From Arthrobacter sp. B6 (GTDB lineage: Bacteria > Actinomycetota > Actinomycetes > Actinomycetales > Micrococcaceae), in assembly GCF_001663775.1 (NCBI RefSeq), contig NZ_KV467169.1, forward strand, positions 286,713 to 350,712: DNA of 64,000 nt, given 5' to 3'. The notes below the pieces were generated by a model. The model ran no database searches. It saw nothing but the letters and a program-made list of their open reading frames with translations, and was not told the DNA's origin. The first letter of the stretch is position 1; each line of letters starts with the position of its first letter. Shown in pieces: positions 42,636 to 52,038 of the stretch. The position numbers and the translations under genes were made by a program.

Positions 42636-42695
42636 TTGAAATGCCTGCCTCTAAATTCTGGGGAATCTGCTGAAAACCTGAACAGTAACGAAAGG

Positions 42696-43016
42696 TTACT
42701 TGATACCAGTGATCTTGACCTTGGTCAGTTCCTGACGGTGACCCTGGCGCTTCTTGTAACCGGTCTTGTTCTTGAACTTCTGGATGACGATCTTCGGACC
42801 ACGGAGGTCATTGAGGATCTCAGCCGTAACAGTTACCTTGGCCAGGTCCGCAGCGGCGGAGGTGACCTTGTCACCGTCTACCAGGAGCAGTGCGGGCAGC
42901 TGAATGGTGCTGCCGGCTCCACCGGGGACGCGGTTCAGGGTAACGAAGTCTCCAACGGAAACCTTCTCTTGGCGGCCGCCTGCGCGGACAATCGCGTACA
43001 CCACTTGGGAACTCAC
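42696..43016 (-). CDS. rplU: 50S ribosomal protein L21
   Basis: GTG 43016 gives 106 residues. The protein contains VYAIVRAGGRQEKVSVGD and KNKTGYKKRQGHRQ, typical of L21. A second GTG a few codons in (…VVYAIV) is an alternative start. It is the first gene of rplU-rpmA. Confidence 0.96.
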   Translation of the reverse strand: MSSQVVYAIVRAGGRQEKVSVGDFVTLNRVPGGAGSTIQLPALLLVDGDKVTSAAADLAKVTVTAEILNDLRGPKIVIQKFKNKTGYKKRQGHRQELTKVKITGIK

Positions 43017-43276
43017 TTCTCTCGACGTTTATTACTAGATTTGCGTGCGGAACCTGGGCCTGTATTTGGCTGGGCTGTCGCTGTGCCTCAACGCCGTGGG
43101 GTCGTAACCCAAGTGTTGGCGTAAGCACCGAAGATCTAGATTACGCTAATTTTGCCTTCGGCCGCAAATGAGGCTGGTTCAGGCAGGCTGTCGGTGATAC
43201 GCACCACAAGCGGGTGCAGCACTGACAATCCGGAACCGTGCCCGACTATCGTACCGGCTGGACCGGGCCTGGACCG

Positions 43277-44872
43277 TCAGGAGTGGAGGCGCGGCGCGTC
43301 GAAGAAGTCCACTTCAAACCGGCACGACTGGCTGAAGGCAACCACCATGCCGGCCCGTTCGTCCTCCGAGGCCCGGCGCCCTGCTTCGTCGGCCAGGGCA
43401 ATGGCCTCCCGGGTGGCCTGGGCGAAGTCCTCGTCGGCGTAGGTCCGCAGCCATTCAGCGTACGGGTGATCCGCAGGGGCGCCGGCGGCGAGGAATTCCG
43501 CATGCAGGGCCTGTCCGACTTCGGCGTAGAGCCAGAAGCACGGCAGCACAGCCGCGACGAGCACTGCGTAACTGCCCGAGACTGAGGCAGCCAGCAGGTG
43601 GTCCACGTAGGACTTGGTCACCGGTCCAAGGACTGGCTCAACGGTGCGCGTGCTGAGCCAGCTCCGGTGCAGCTCCGATTCAACCTCCAGGCACTGCTGG
43701 GATGAACGGGCCCAGAACAGCTGCGCCGCCTCGGTGGGGGCCAGGGCGCTGGCCCGCGCCAGCACCCTTGAGTACCCGTTGAGGTAGATGGCGTCCTGCG
43801 CGAGGTAGTAGCCGAACTGCTTTTCGGGCAGGTTGCCCGCTGCGAGGTCCCGGATGAACTCCAGGCCATGGATGGCTTCGAGGTGGGCGCCGGTCTCGGC
43901 ACGGAGGACCTCCGCGAAGTCCCCTGCGGCCAGTCCCTGCTGCGGCGGCACTTCCGGACTGGCCGGGCTTGGGAGCGCGCCCGGGGTCGCCAGGTGGTGG
44001 AAGTGGTGGATGGGACCGTTCCCCGTACCGATGTCCAGGTCGCCTGAGGACTCCAGGGCACCTGCCAGCCAGGGCTTGACGAGTCGCAAAGACGCTTCCC
44101 AGTCCCCCAGCCGGGCCTGGGCCGTGGCCATGGCCGAGGAGAGCGAGCAACCTGTGCCGTGGCTGTTCCGGGTCGGGATCCTGTCCCCCGGAATTTCAAT
44201 AATTTCCCGGGCAAGCAGTCCCCCGGTGTTGACGAGGGCATCCGGGCAGGCGGCGCCGTCGAGATGTCCGCCCTTCACCAGGATGGTGGCCCCGGTGTCC
44301 GCGGCGAGCCGCCGGCCCTGTTCCAGGGCTTCAGCCCAGGTGTCCGCCTGGGCCTCGCCCAGAAGCATCGCCAGTTCCGCAAGGTTGGGCGTGATCAGGT
44401 CAGCCAGCGGAAGCAGTTCCCGCAGGGCAGTTTCAGCCGATGCCTGCAGGAGCCTGTCGCCGCTGGTGGCCACCATCACCGGGTCAAGGACCACGACGCC
44501 GGGACGCACCTTTTCGAGCCAGCTGCGGACTGCTGCCACCACCTCTGCGTCGCCCAGCATGCCGATCTTAACGGCGTCGATCGTGATGTCGTCGCTGACG
44601 GCTTCCAGCTGCTGGGCCAGGAAGGCAGGCGGCGGCACGTGCACTGCACGGACACCCCGCGTGTTCTGGACTGTCAAAGCGGTAATGGCGGCCATGCCGT
44701 AGCCGCCGTGGGCTGCGATGCTTTTCAGGTCCGCCTGGATGCCGGCGCCGCCGGACGGGTCGGAGCCTGCGATGGACAGTACCCGGGGTACATCGCGGAG
44801 GACGGCGGACGGCACGGCAGGGCGCAAGGCGGGTGCCGCAGGCAGGACGGAAGTTGAAGACAAGGAAGACAT
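43277..44872 (-). CDS. Bifunctional HMP-phosphate kinase / TenA-type thiaminase (ThiD-TenA fusion)
   Basis: This 531-residue protein joins two thiamin enzymes. The N-terminal ~285 residues are ThiD (GSDPSGGAGIQADLKS, LDPVMVATSG, NSHGTGCSLSSA), which phosphorylates the hydroxymethylpyrimidine precursor. The C-terminal ~220 residues are TenA/thiaminase II-like (YLAQDAIYLNGY, LPCFWLYAEVG with the catalytic Cys), which salvages pyrimidine from damaged thiamin. Start ATG 44872 lies directly behind a TPP riboswitch. The fusion order is known in other bacteria and plants. Confidence 0.93.
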   Translation of the reverse strand: MSSLSSTSVLPAAPALRPAVPSAVLRDVPRVLSIAGSDPSGGAGIQADLKSIAAHGGYGMAAITALTVQNTRGVRAVHVPPPAFLAQQLEAVSDDITIDAVKIGMLGDAEVVAAVRSWLEKVRPGVVVLDPVMVATSGDRLLQASAETALRELLPLADLITPNLAELAMLLGEAQADTWAEALEQGRRLAADTGATILVKGGHLDGAACPDALVNTGGLLAREIIEIPGDRIPTRNSHGTGCSLSSAMATAQARLGDWEASLRLVKPWLAGALESSGDLDIGTGNGPIHHFHHLATPGALPSPASPEVPPQQGLAAGDFAEVLRAETGAHLEAIHGLEFIRDLAAGNLPEKQFGYYLAQDAIYLNGYSRVLARASALAPTEAAQLFWARSSQQCLEVESELHRSWLSTRTVEPVLGPVTKSYVDHLLAASVSGSYAVLVAAVLPCFWLYAEVGQALHAEFLAAGAPADHPYAEWLRTYADEDFAQATREAIALADEAGRRASEDERAGMVVAFSQSCRFEVDFFDAPRLHS

Positions 44873-44873
44873 C

Positions 44874-44948
44874 CCTTCGCCGGTGCTAGCCGGACAGGTT
44901 CAACGGGTCTGGATCTCAGCCGGCCCTCTGCGCGGCACCCCGTGTCGG
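44874..44948 (-). ncRNA. TPP riboswitch upstream of the ThiD-TenA gene
   Basis: The minus strand reads ACGGGGTGCC near 44945, then GGCTGAGATC, then ACCCGTTGAACCTG (44908-44895) and the closing GGCTAGCACCGGCGAAGGGA. These are the conserved thi-box elements of the thiamin-pyrophosphate riboswitch. The closing segment runs into the start codon, so it probably acts at translation initiation. Confidence 0.93.
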
Positions 44949-45072
44949 TAACCCAGCCTAGCGTTTCTGCGCAGGGCTCCGTGTCAGATGAAGCCCCTTA
45001 AACACCGGATGCCCGGAGGCGCCCCCGTGAAGGGCCGCGACCGGGCACCCTGGCGGATGTCCTTGCCAAGGA

Positions 45073-48000
45073 TCAGAGCTCGGAGGCCGGAACCCCAACG
45101 CCGAGGATGATGGGTGCCTCGGCCGGCGTCTTGTCCCCCGTGGCAGCTTTTGCCGGCTCGGGCGCCTTGGCCGCGTGGGTGTGGCCCCCCGCCGCCGCGT
45201 GCGCTGCCTCGTGGTGTTCAACCGAAGTGGCGTTGGCCGCACCCTGGGCGCGGCTGGCGCTGCGGTTGCGGCGGGGCCTGCGCGTACGTGACTGCTCAGC
45301 CGTGTGGTCCGAGTAGTCCTTCTCCTCTACGGCAGGAGCTGACTGCACTGCTGCGCCGGACTGTGGCACGGCCTGGGAGGGCTCCGGCGCCGCAACGGCG
45401 GGCTCGCCGAGGTGTGCGAAGGCTTCCGCGAGCCGGTCGAGCGTCAGGGCAGGCTGCTGCGGCTGGTCTGCCGCGTGCTCCACGAACGGCAGCACCACCT
45501 GCTCCCCGCCGAACGTGAGTACGGCAGCAGGACGTCCGGAAGCATCGGCGTCGTGCGGCGCGGCTGTACCTGGTGCCTGGCCTGCGGCGGTCGGACGGCT
45601 TGGTGCCTGGCCTGTTGGTGCCTGGGCAGCGTGTGCCTGCTCCGCCGTCGTCCCCGTTGCGGGCGCTACAGGGGCAGCCGACGCCCCGGCGCCGGCGGCG
45701 TGGGCTATCTCGTCGTCGTGCAGGTGCGCTGCGTGCGCTGCCGCGGCGATGTTGGCGAGGGCCAACCGGGTAGCCTCGGCCTTGGCGTGCCGCTCGGCGT
45801 CGCTGGGGTCCGGGTGGACCGTGTGGATCTGGACCGGTGCGGACGGTGCGGCCTCCAGCGGCGCGCCTCCGCGCCCACGGCGCCGCTTGCGGTCACCGCG
45901 GGCACCGGGCTGGTTGTCAGCCCGGTGGCTGTCCGGACGCTGGTCAGGCCGCGGTGTTTCCGCGCGGTGGCTGTCCGCACGCTGCACGTGGTGCTCGGCG
46001 GCGACGGTGTTGGCCCGGCGGTGCTCCACAGGATCGTCGTGGGTGACCACGCCGCGTCCGGCGCAGGTCTCGCACTGCTCACCGAAGACTTCCAGCAGCC
46101 CGGTGCCCATGCGCTTGCGCGTCATCTGCACGAGCCCCAGCGAGGTGACTTCGGCCACCTGGTGCTTGGTGCGGTCCCGGCCCAGGCATTCCACCATGCG
46201 GCGCAGGACCAGGTCCCGGTTGGATTCAAGGACCATGTCGATGAAGTCGATGACGATGATGCCGCCGATGTCGCGGAGCCGGAGCTGCCGGACAACTTCC
46301 TCCGCCGCTTCAAGGTTGTTCTTGGTGACGGTTTCCTCGAGGTTGCCGCCGCTGCCCGTGAACTTCCCGGTGTTGACGTCCACAACGGTCATGGCCTCGG
46401 TGCGGTCGATGACCAGCGAGCCGCCGGAGGGCAGGAAGACCTTGCGTTCCAGAGCCTTGTGGATCTGCTCGTCGATCCGCCAGGCAGCAAAGATGTCCTG
46501 GTCCTTGGTCCACTTTTCCAGGCGCCCCACCAGGTCCGGGGCAACATACGTCACGTAGGCCTCGATGGTGTCCCAGGCCTCCTCACCGGAGACGATCAGC
46601 TTGGAGAAGTCCTCGTTGAAGACGTCGCGGACCACCTTGATCGTGAGGTCGGGTTCGCCGTAGAGCAGTTCCGGGGCAAGGATCTTCGTGGACGTGGACT
46701 GGCTTTCAATGCCCTCCCACTGGGCCCGCAGCCGGTTGATGTCGTGCGTGAGTTCCTCTTCCGAGGCGCCTTCGGCAGCGGTCCGGACAATGACGCCGGC
46801 ATGCTCCGGGAGACGGTCCTTGAGGATGCGCTTAAGGCGGTTGCGTTCGACGTCGGGCAGCTTGCGGGAGATCCCCGTCATGGAGCCGCCGGGGACGTAG
46901 ACCAGGTAGCGGCCGGGCAGGGAGATCTGGCTGGTCAGGCGTGCGCCCTTGTGGCCCACGGGGTCCTTGGTGACCTGGACCAGGACAGTATCGCCGGACT
47001 TCAGGGCGTTCTCGATCCGGCGCTGCTTGCCTTCGAGGTTGACAGCTTCCCAGTTCACCTCGCCGGCGTAAAGGACTGCGTTGCGGCCGCGTCCGATGTC
47101 AACAAACGCCGCTTCCATGGAGGGCAGGACATTCTGCACCTTGCCGAGGTAGACGTTGCCGATCAGGGAGTCCTGCTGCGTCTTGGACACAAAGTGTTCG
47201 GCCAGGACGCCGTCTTCCAGGACGGCGATCTGGATTCTGTCGTCGCGCTGCCTGACGATCATCTGGCGGTCCACGGATTCCCTGCGGGCCAGGAACTCCG
47301 CCTCAGTGATGACGGTGCGGCGGCGGCCTGTATCGCGGGATTCGCGGCGGCGCTGCTTCTTCGCTTCGAGCCTGGTGGAGCCCTTGACGCTGGTCACGCG
47401 GTTGTTGACCGGTGCCTCGGTCACGGCGCGCGGAGCGCGGACGCGGGTTACCGTGTTGGGCGGGTCGTCGTCCCCGCCGCCGGTCAGTTCCAGGTCCTGG
47501 TCGCCGCGGCGGCGCCGGCGGCGGCGTCGGGAAGTTACACCCTCCTCGGCCGGGCCGGCTGATTCCTCATCAGGTTCGTCGGTCTCGTTGTCGGCGCTTT
47601 CGGTGTCTCCGTCAAGATCGCGGTCGCCGGTGCGGCTGCGCCCGCGGCGGCCACGGCTGCGACGCCTGCGGCGGCCGCTGGCGTCGTCCTCTTCGCCGAG
47701 GTCGGCGTCGTCCTCTTCCGCTTCCTCTGCGGCCGCAACGGGGGCAGGGGCGGGGCGGACCACCGTGCTCAGGTCCGGTGCCTGGAACAGCACGGACGAT
47801 GCCGATCCTGGCTCCAGGAAAAGGGAACCGAACGGGCTGGCGGGTGCAGTCCCGGCCGGTGCCTTCTGCGCTGCATCTGCGGATCCACCCGTGGCGCCCG
47901 CTTCCGGAACTGAGGACCCGGGAACGTCACGTGCTTGAGTTTCCACAGCAGCGGCTTCCGGAGCGGAGTTCTCTGTGTCTGCTGAGGTTTCAAGAGCTGC

Positions 48001-48489
48001 TGCGGCGGACTCCGGCGCAACCGCGGGCTCCCCCGCAGCTTCGGACCCAGCGACGTCTTCGGACCCGGCGGCGGCGTCGGGAGCCGACGTCTTCCGCGTT
48101 GCTACGCGGCGTCGGCGGACCGGCTTGGCCTCCGGTTCCGCTTCCGGGGCGGCGATCGCGGACACAGCGGCATCCGCCTGGCCGGAATCCACCTCGGCTG
48201 GTGTGTCCTGGTCAGCTGCATCCGCGGCGAAGGCAGGGAGCGGTTCGGCTCCGGCGTCAACCTTTTTGCGCGAGCGGGTGCGCCGGACCGGCGCTGCCGC
48301 CTTGGGCGCAGTTTCTTCGCTTCCAGCCGCGGGACCGGCAGCCGCTGCCGTCACTTCCGGTGTGGCTGCTGCTGCGGCTTCCGCCTTCGGTGCGGCCTTC
48401 CGTCGGGTCCTGGTGGCCTTCTTGGGCACGTCCGGAGCCTCGGCTGCCGCTTCCTCGTTGTTAACGGCCTGTACTTGTTCATTTTCCAT
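45073..48489 (-). CDS. rne: Ribonuclease E/G family protein
   Basis: ATG 48489 gives 1138 residues. The first ~440 residues are a low-complexity Ala/Glu/Arg region, with a run of nine Arg after TS. The S1 domain starts about RIQIAVLEDGVLAEHFV; the DNase I-like domain has VVDVNTGKF and FIDM, the catalytic aspartates; and the zinc link is CETCAGRG. A long disordered, His/Gln-rich tail follows and ends APIILGVGVPASEL. This is the actinobacterial layout with the catalytic core in the middle. It matures rRNA and degrades mRNA. Confidence 0.95.
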   Translation of the reverse strand: MENEQVQAVNNEEAAAEAPDVPKKATRTRRKAAPKAEAAAAATPEVTAAAAGPAAGSEETAPKAAAPVRRTRSRKKVDAGAEPLPAFAADAADQDTPAEVDSGQADAAVSAIAAPEAEPEAKPVRRRRVATRKTSAPDAAAGSEDVAGSEAAGEPAVAPESAAAALETSADTENSAPEAAAVETQARDVPGSSVPEAGATGGSADAAQKAPAGTAPASPFGSLFLEPGSASSVLFQAPDLSTVVRPAPAPVAAAEEAEEDDADLGEEDDASGRRRRRSRGRRGRSRTGDRDLDGDTESADNETDEPDEESAGPAEEGVTSRRRRRRRRGDQDLELTGGGDDDPPNTVTRVRAPRAVTEAPVNNRVTSVKGSTRLEAKKQRRRESRDTGRRRTVITEAEFLARRESVDRQMIVRQRDDRIQIAVLEDGVLAEHFVSKTQQDSLIGNVYLGKVQNVLPSMEAAFVDIGRGRNAVLYAGEVNWEAVNLEGKQRRIENALKSGDTVLVQVTKDPVGHKGARLTSQISLPGRYLVYVPGGSMTGISRKLPDVERNRLKRILKDRLPEHAGVIVRTAAEGASEEELTHDINRLRAQWEGIESQSTSTKILAPELLYGEPDLTIKVVRDVFNEDFSKLIVSGEEAWDTIEAYVTYVAPDLVGRLEKWTKDQDIFAAWRIDEQIHKALERKVFLPSGGSLVIDRTEAMTVVDVNTGKFTGSGGNLEETVTKNNLEAAEEVVRQLRLRDIGGIIVIDFIDMVLESNRDLVLRRMVECLGRDRTKHQVAEVTSLGLVQMTRKRMGTGLLEVFGEQCETCAGRGVVTHDDPVEHRRANTVAAEHHVQRADSHRAETPRPDQRPDSHRADNQPGARGDRKRRRGRGGAPLEAAPSAPVQIHTVHPDPSDAERHAKAEATRLALANIAAAAHAAHLHDDEIAHAAGAGASAAPVAPATGTTAEQAHAAQAPTGQAPSRPTAAGQAPGTAAPHDADASGRPAAVLTFGGEQVVLPFVEHAADQPQQPALTLDRLAEAFAHLGEPAVAAPEPSQAVPQSGAAVQSAPAVEEKDYSDHTAEQSRTRRPRRNRSASRAQGAANATSVEHHEAAHAAAGGHTHAAKAPEPAKAATGDKTPAEAPIILGVGVPASEL

Positions 48490-48968
48490 ATGTGGCAACA
48501 CTCCTGCCCCTGACGCGCCGCCACATCCGGCACCCATTGGGGCACATATTGTCAAAACCCGCAGGCGTTGACAGAAGTCAAGTGGATACTCCCAGGTTCG
48601 CACCGGCAGTGGGGTGCGGCAGCCCGTGGGAGCCGGCAACTGCGTTCTGAAACCCGTTGTTCTACATGCCACAACCAGGTGCCGACCAATGGAATGGCGG
48701 GAAGACGGATCAGAGAATCCGAAGCCTGCCAGCTCATCATTGGCGGTCTTGGGAACAAAGCCACCGGACCGGAGTCCGAATGTGGGTCGGCCTCCAGCCA
48801 AATTCATTCTCTCACATGCCGACTAAAAGGCGGCGGAAGCAAGAGCAGGGGATCACTACGGGCCTGCCGTGTCCGATTCAGGCGGCGGCGCGCCCCGCTG
48901 CGAGGGCCGGAGGACAAACTGGGCGCCGGATTCAGGCTCCGGCGTTACAATCGGGCAAAGAGCACCCG
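48490..48968. other. Divergent intergenic region between rne and the VKOR-family gene
   Basis: It must carry the rne promoter and 5' leader and the promoter of the gene at 48969. RNase E leaders often take part in autoregulation, but I cannot identify a fold here. I see no gene with a ribosome binding site in it. Confidence 0.4.
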
Positions 48969-49670
48969 ATGAAAAGGACGCCTGAAACCATGCCCAGCAT
49001 CTCATCCGTCAGCGGCGCCGAAACCGGCAGCCCGGCCTCGGCGGGCACAGCCACGGCCCCGGAGCCTCGCGGGACCGTCCCCCCGATGACGCGGAACCGG
49101 CCAATGGGGTGGCTGATGGTGGTCACCGGCATCATCGGCTGGCTCGCCTCGGGGACCCTGGTCCTGGAGAAGCTCGAAGTACTCAAGGACCCCAGCCACA
49201 CCACCGTCTGCGACGTTAACCCGTGGATTTCCTGCGGGCAGGTGATGCAGACGTGGCAAAGTTCGGTCTTTGGCTTCCCCAACATGTTCATCGGCATCGT
49301 GGCGTTCGCGGTGATCATCACAACGGGGATGGCGCTGCTCTCCGGTGCTGCGTTCGCGCGGTGGTACTGGGCGGGGCTTCAGGCCGGAGTGACCCTGGGC
49401 TTCGCCTTTGTAGTGTGGCTGTGGTCCCAGGCCCTGTACGAGATCCACGTCCTGTGCCCTTTCTGCATGATCGTGTGGGCTGCCATGATCCCGCTCTTCG
49501 TCTGGGTGACGGTCAGGAACGTCTCCCACGGCGTCCTTCCCCTTCCCGCCGGGGCCACGCGGGTACTGGGCGACTCAGGCTGGATCATTACGGCGCTGCT
49601 GTACGTGGCCGTCATTGCCACCATCTTTTTCGCCTTCATCCAGGTGTTCGCCGGGACGTCAGGCTTCTGA
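48969..49670 (+). CDS. Vitamin K epoxide reductase (VKOR) family protein
   Basis: ATG 48969 gives 233 residues; ATG 48990 behind AAGGA is an alternative. Several membrane helices follow a low-complexity N terminus. The VKOR cysteines are seen in CDVNPWISCGQV and the active-site CPFC (LCPFCMIVW). In actinobacteria VKOR reoxidises a DsbA-like protein with quinone, driving disulfide bond formation outside the membrane. No DsbA domain is fused, so the partner is encoded elsewhere. It is convergent with ndk. Confidence 0.92.
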   Translation: MKRTPETMPSISSVSGAETGSPASAGTATAPEPRGTVPPMTRNRPMGWLMVVTGIIGWLASGTLVLEKLEVLKDPSHTTVCDVNPWISCGQVMQTWQSSVFGFPNMFIGIVAFAVIITTGMALLSGAAFARWYWAGLQAGVTLGFAFVVWLWSQALYEIHVLCPFCMIVWAAMIPLFVWVTVRNVSHGVLPLPAGATRVLGDSGWIITALLYVAVIATIFFAFIQVFAGTSGF

Positions 49671-49697
49671 CCCAGCCCCATAACGCGCCCGCGGGAA

Positions 49698-49761
49698 GCG
49701 CGAACGTACACTTGAGGCCCTGCTTTCCGAAGAAAGCAGGGCCTCAAGTGTACGTTCGCGC
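49698..49761. terminator. Perfect 30-bp inverted repeat with a CGAA loop between convergent genes
   Basis: Bases 49698-49727 pair without mismatch with 49732-49761 around a four-base loop. The arm includes GTACACTTGAGGCCC. It lies in the gap between the convergent VKOR-family gene and ndk, so it probably ends both transcripts, but it is far longer than an ordinary terminator stem. Confidence 0.75.
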
Positions 49762-49778
49762 CTGAATTGGGCGGGATG

Positions 49779-50198
49779 TTAGTCCTGGAACCAGATCTTG
49801 ATTTCGCGTTCCGCCGAGTCTACGGAATCCGAACCGTGCACCAGGTTCTGCTGGACCTTCACGCCCCAGTCACGGCCAAAGTCGCCGCGGATGGTGCCCG
49901 GTGCCGCCGTGGTGGGATCCGTGGTGCCTGCGAGGGCGCGGAAGCCTTCGATCACGCGGTGGCCTTCGAAGATCGCCGCCACCACCGGGCCGCTGAGCAT
50001 GAATTCAACGAGGGGCTCGTAGAACGGCTTGCCCACGTGTTCTTCATAGTGCTGCTCCAGGAGCTCCCGGCTGGCCTCAACCTTCTTCAGCTCGGCGAGG
50101 GTGTAACCCTTGGCCTCGATGCGGCTCAGGATGGCGCCACTGAGGTTGCGGGCCACGCCGTCGGGCTTGATCAAAACGAGGGTGCGCTCAATGCTCAC
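49779..50198 (-). CDS. ndk: Nucleoside diphosphate kinase
   Basis: GTG 50198 follows GGAG and gives 139 residues. The protein begins MSIERTLVLIKPDGVARNLSG and has the catalytic histidine in NLVHGSDS. It equilibrates nucleoside di- and triphosphates. It is the last gene of ileS-folC-DUF4233-ndk. Confidence 0.97.
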   Translation of the reverse strand: MSIERTLVLIKPDGVARNLSGAILSRIEAKGYTLAELKKVEASRELLEQHYEEHVGKPFYEPLVEFMLSGPVVAAIFEGHRVIEGFRALAGTTDPTTAAPGTIRGDFGRDWGVKVQQNLVHGSDSVDSAEREIKIWFQD

Positions 50199-50235
50199 GG
50201 TTGCTCCAATGCGTTGGTGGGGTTTCGGGTCAATT

Positions 50236-50673
50236 CTACGAGGCTTCCGGGTGCGCGGCGTTCCACTCGGCCTGCTCGCGTTCGCGCTGCGCGGCCTCGG
50301 AGTCGATCCTGATGCCGGTCCGGATCCCGTACCACCAGGCAAGGCCGAACAGCCCGCCCACCAGGAACATCAGTGGTTCCACGAGGCCGGTGAGAATGAG
50401 GACAATCTGCAGGATCCATCCGAGCCCTACGCCCCATGGCCTGGACAGGACGGCGCAGGCGAGGATCATGATGACACTCAGGCCAATTCCGACGCCGAGG
50501 ATCAACGCCGGCGGAAACTCGCCGCGCCTGAGGCCGAAGACCGCCAGCGTGGCGAAGAACGCCACGAACGCCTCCAGCAGCAGGACGGTTGAGGCGAACA
50601 TCACTTTGGTGGACCGGCGCTTCTTGGGCATTCCCGGGCGCCATTCCCGCTGGGCCCTGGTCAGCTTTGCCAT
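50236..50673 (-). CDS. DUF4233 membrane protein
   Basis: The 145-residue protein has four predicted membrane helices and contains STVLLLEAFVAFFATLAVFG and PWGVGLGWILQIVLI, as in DUF4233. This family sits between folC and ndk in many actinobacteria. Function unknown. It starts three bases after folC. Confidence 0.88.
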   Translation of the reverse strand: MAKLTRAQREWRPGMPKKRRSTKVMFASTVLLLEAFVAFFATLAVFGLRRGEFPPALILGVGIGLSVIMILACAVLSRPWGVGLGWILQIVLILTGLVEPLMFLVGGLFGLAWWYGIRTGIRIDSEAAQREREQAEWNAAHPEAS

Positions 50674-50676
50674 GGC

Positions 50677-52035
50677 CTAAACCTCCGTCTTTCCGAGCAG
50701 GATCCGTGCTTCGGCCACCAGCGTGATGGAACCGGTCACCAGCACGCCGCCGGCAAGGTCATCGTTGGACTCTGCGCGCTCCACTGCCCATTCCAGCGCA
50801 TCGTCCAGCTTCTCCGCGATGTGGATGTTCTCCTCGCCGAAGCCCAGCTCCACGGCCAGCTCGGCGAGCTCGCCGGCCGCCACGGCGCGCGGGGAGTTGG
50901 ACTGCGTGAAGCAGTACTCTTCAGCCAAACCGCCCAGGGAGTCCTTGAGCTGGCGCAGGATCTCCTCGGCGTCCTTCTCCTTCAGCACACCCACCACCGG
51001 CACGAGCTTGCTGAAGCTGAACGCCTCCTCGATGGCTTCGGCGGAGACCCGGATGCCGTCGGGGTTGTGCGCCGCGTCGACAATGATGGTGGGGGCGGTC
51101 CTTACCACCTCAAGCCGTCCCGGTGAGGTGACGGCCGCGAAGGCCTCCTGGAGCACCTCGGCGTCCAGTTCCTTTTCGCCGCCGAAGAACGCCTCCAGCG
51201 CTGCGACGGCGACGGCGGCGTTCTGTGCCTGGTGGGCGCCGTGCAGCGGCACCATCAGTTCCGGATACCGGCCGGCCAGCCCTTGGATGCTGACGATCTG
51301 GCCGCCAACGGCAACGGTGCGGGATTCGACCCCGAACTCCACGCCTTCGAAGCGGAACGGAACGCCGACGTCCTTGGCCTTCTCCAGCAGGACCTGGGCA
51401 GCATCAAGGGGCTGCGCCGCACTGACCAGGAAGCCGCCCGGCTTAATGATGCCGGCCTTCTCGTAGGCGATGTCCTCAGTGGTGTCCCCCAGCAGGTCAG
51501 TGTGGTCCAGCGAGATGGGCGTGATGACGGAGACGTCTCCGTCGCCCACGTTAGTGGCGTCGGTGATGCCGCCGAGTCCCACCTCGATCACTGCAACGTT
51601 GACGGGCTGGTCTGCGAAGACCGCGAAGCCGAGGATGGTGAGGCACTCGAAGTACGTTAGCCGGGGCTCCCCAGCCGCGGTGAGTTCGTCGTCGACGATC
51701 TGGAGGTAAGGGCGGATCTCATCCCAGATGCGGACAAAGGTCTCGTCGGGCACCGGGGCACCGTCAATGCTGATCCGTTCGGTGACCTTGGACAGGTGCG
51801 GGCTGGTGTAGCGGCCGGTGCTCAGTCCATGTGCACGCAGCCCGGCTTCGATCATCCGCGCGGTGGAGGTCTTGCCGTTGGTGCCGGTCACGTGGATGAT
51901 CGGGAACGCCTTGTTTGGCTCCCCCAGCACATCCATGGCACGGAACAGCGGCGCGAGCCGCGGTTCCATCTTGTTTTCGGGCGCCCGGCCCAGGAGCTCG
52001 GCGTAGACGCTCTCCACGGAAAATTCGTCGGTCAT
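50677..52035 (-). CDS. folC: Folylpolyglutamate synthase / dihydrofolate synthase
   Basis: The 452-residue protein has the Mur-ligase-type ATP loop HVTGTNGKTSTARMIE and later LGGITDATNV and VVDAAHNPDG, typical of FolC. It adds glutamate to folates, and possibly to dihydropteroate. It starts three bases after ileS and precedes the DUF4233 gene. Confidence 0.95.
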   Translation of the reverse strand: MTDEFSVESVYAELLGRAPENKMEPRLAPLFRAMDVLGEPNKAFPIIHVTGTNGKTSTARMIEAGLRAHGLSTGRYTSPHLSKVTERISIDGAPVPDETFVRIWDEIRPYLQIVDDELTAAGEPRLTYFECLTILGFAVFADQPVNVAVIEVGLGGITDATNVGDGDVSVITPISLDHTDLLGDTTEDIAYEKAGIIKPGGFLVSAAQPLDAAQVLLEKAKDVGVPFRFEGVEFGVESRTVAVGGQIVSIQGLAGRYPELMVPLHGAHQAQNAAVAVAALEAFFGGEKELDAEVLQEAFAAVTSPGRLEVVRTAPTIIVDAAHNPDGIRVSAEAIEEAFSFSKLVPVVGVLKEKDAEEILRQLKDSLGGLAEEYCFTQSNSPRAVAAGELAELAVELGFGEENIHIAEKLDDALEWAVERAESNDDLAGGVLVTGSITLVAEARILLGKTEV

Positions 52036-52038
52036 GTC

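Noticed and set aside
40369..42639. 756-codon open frame opposite proB, obgE and rpmA
   Set aside because: It spans three well-supported minus-strand genes and cannot be a real protein of its own.
45412..47562. 716-codon open frame opposite rne
   Set aside because: It is antisense to the well-supported RNase E/G gene and has no ribosome binding site or recognisable domain.
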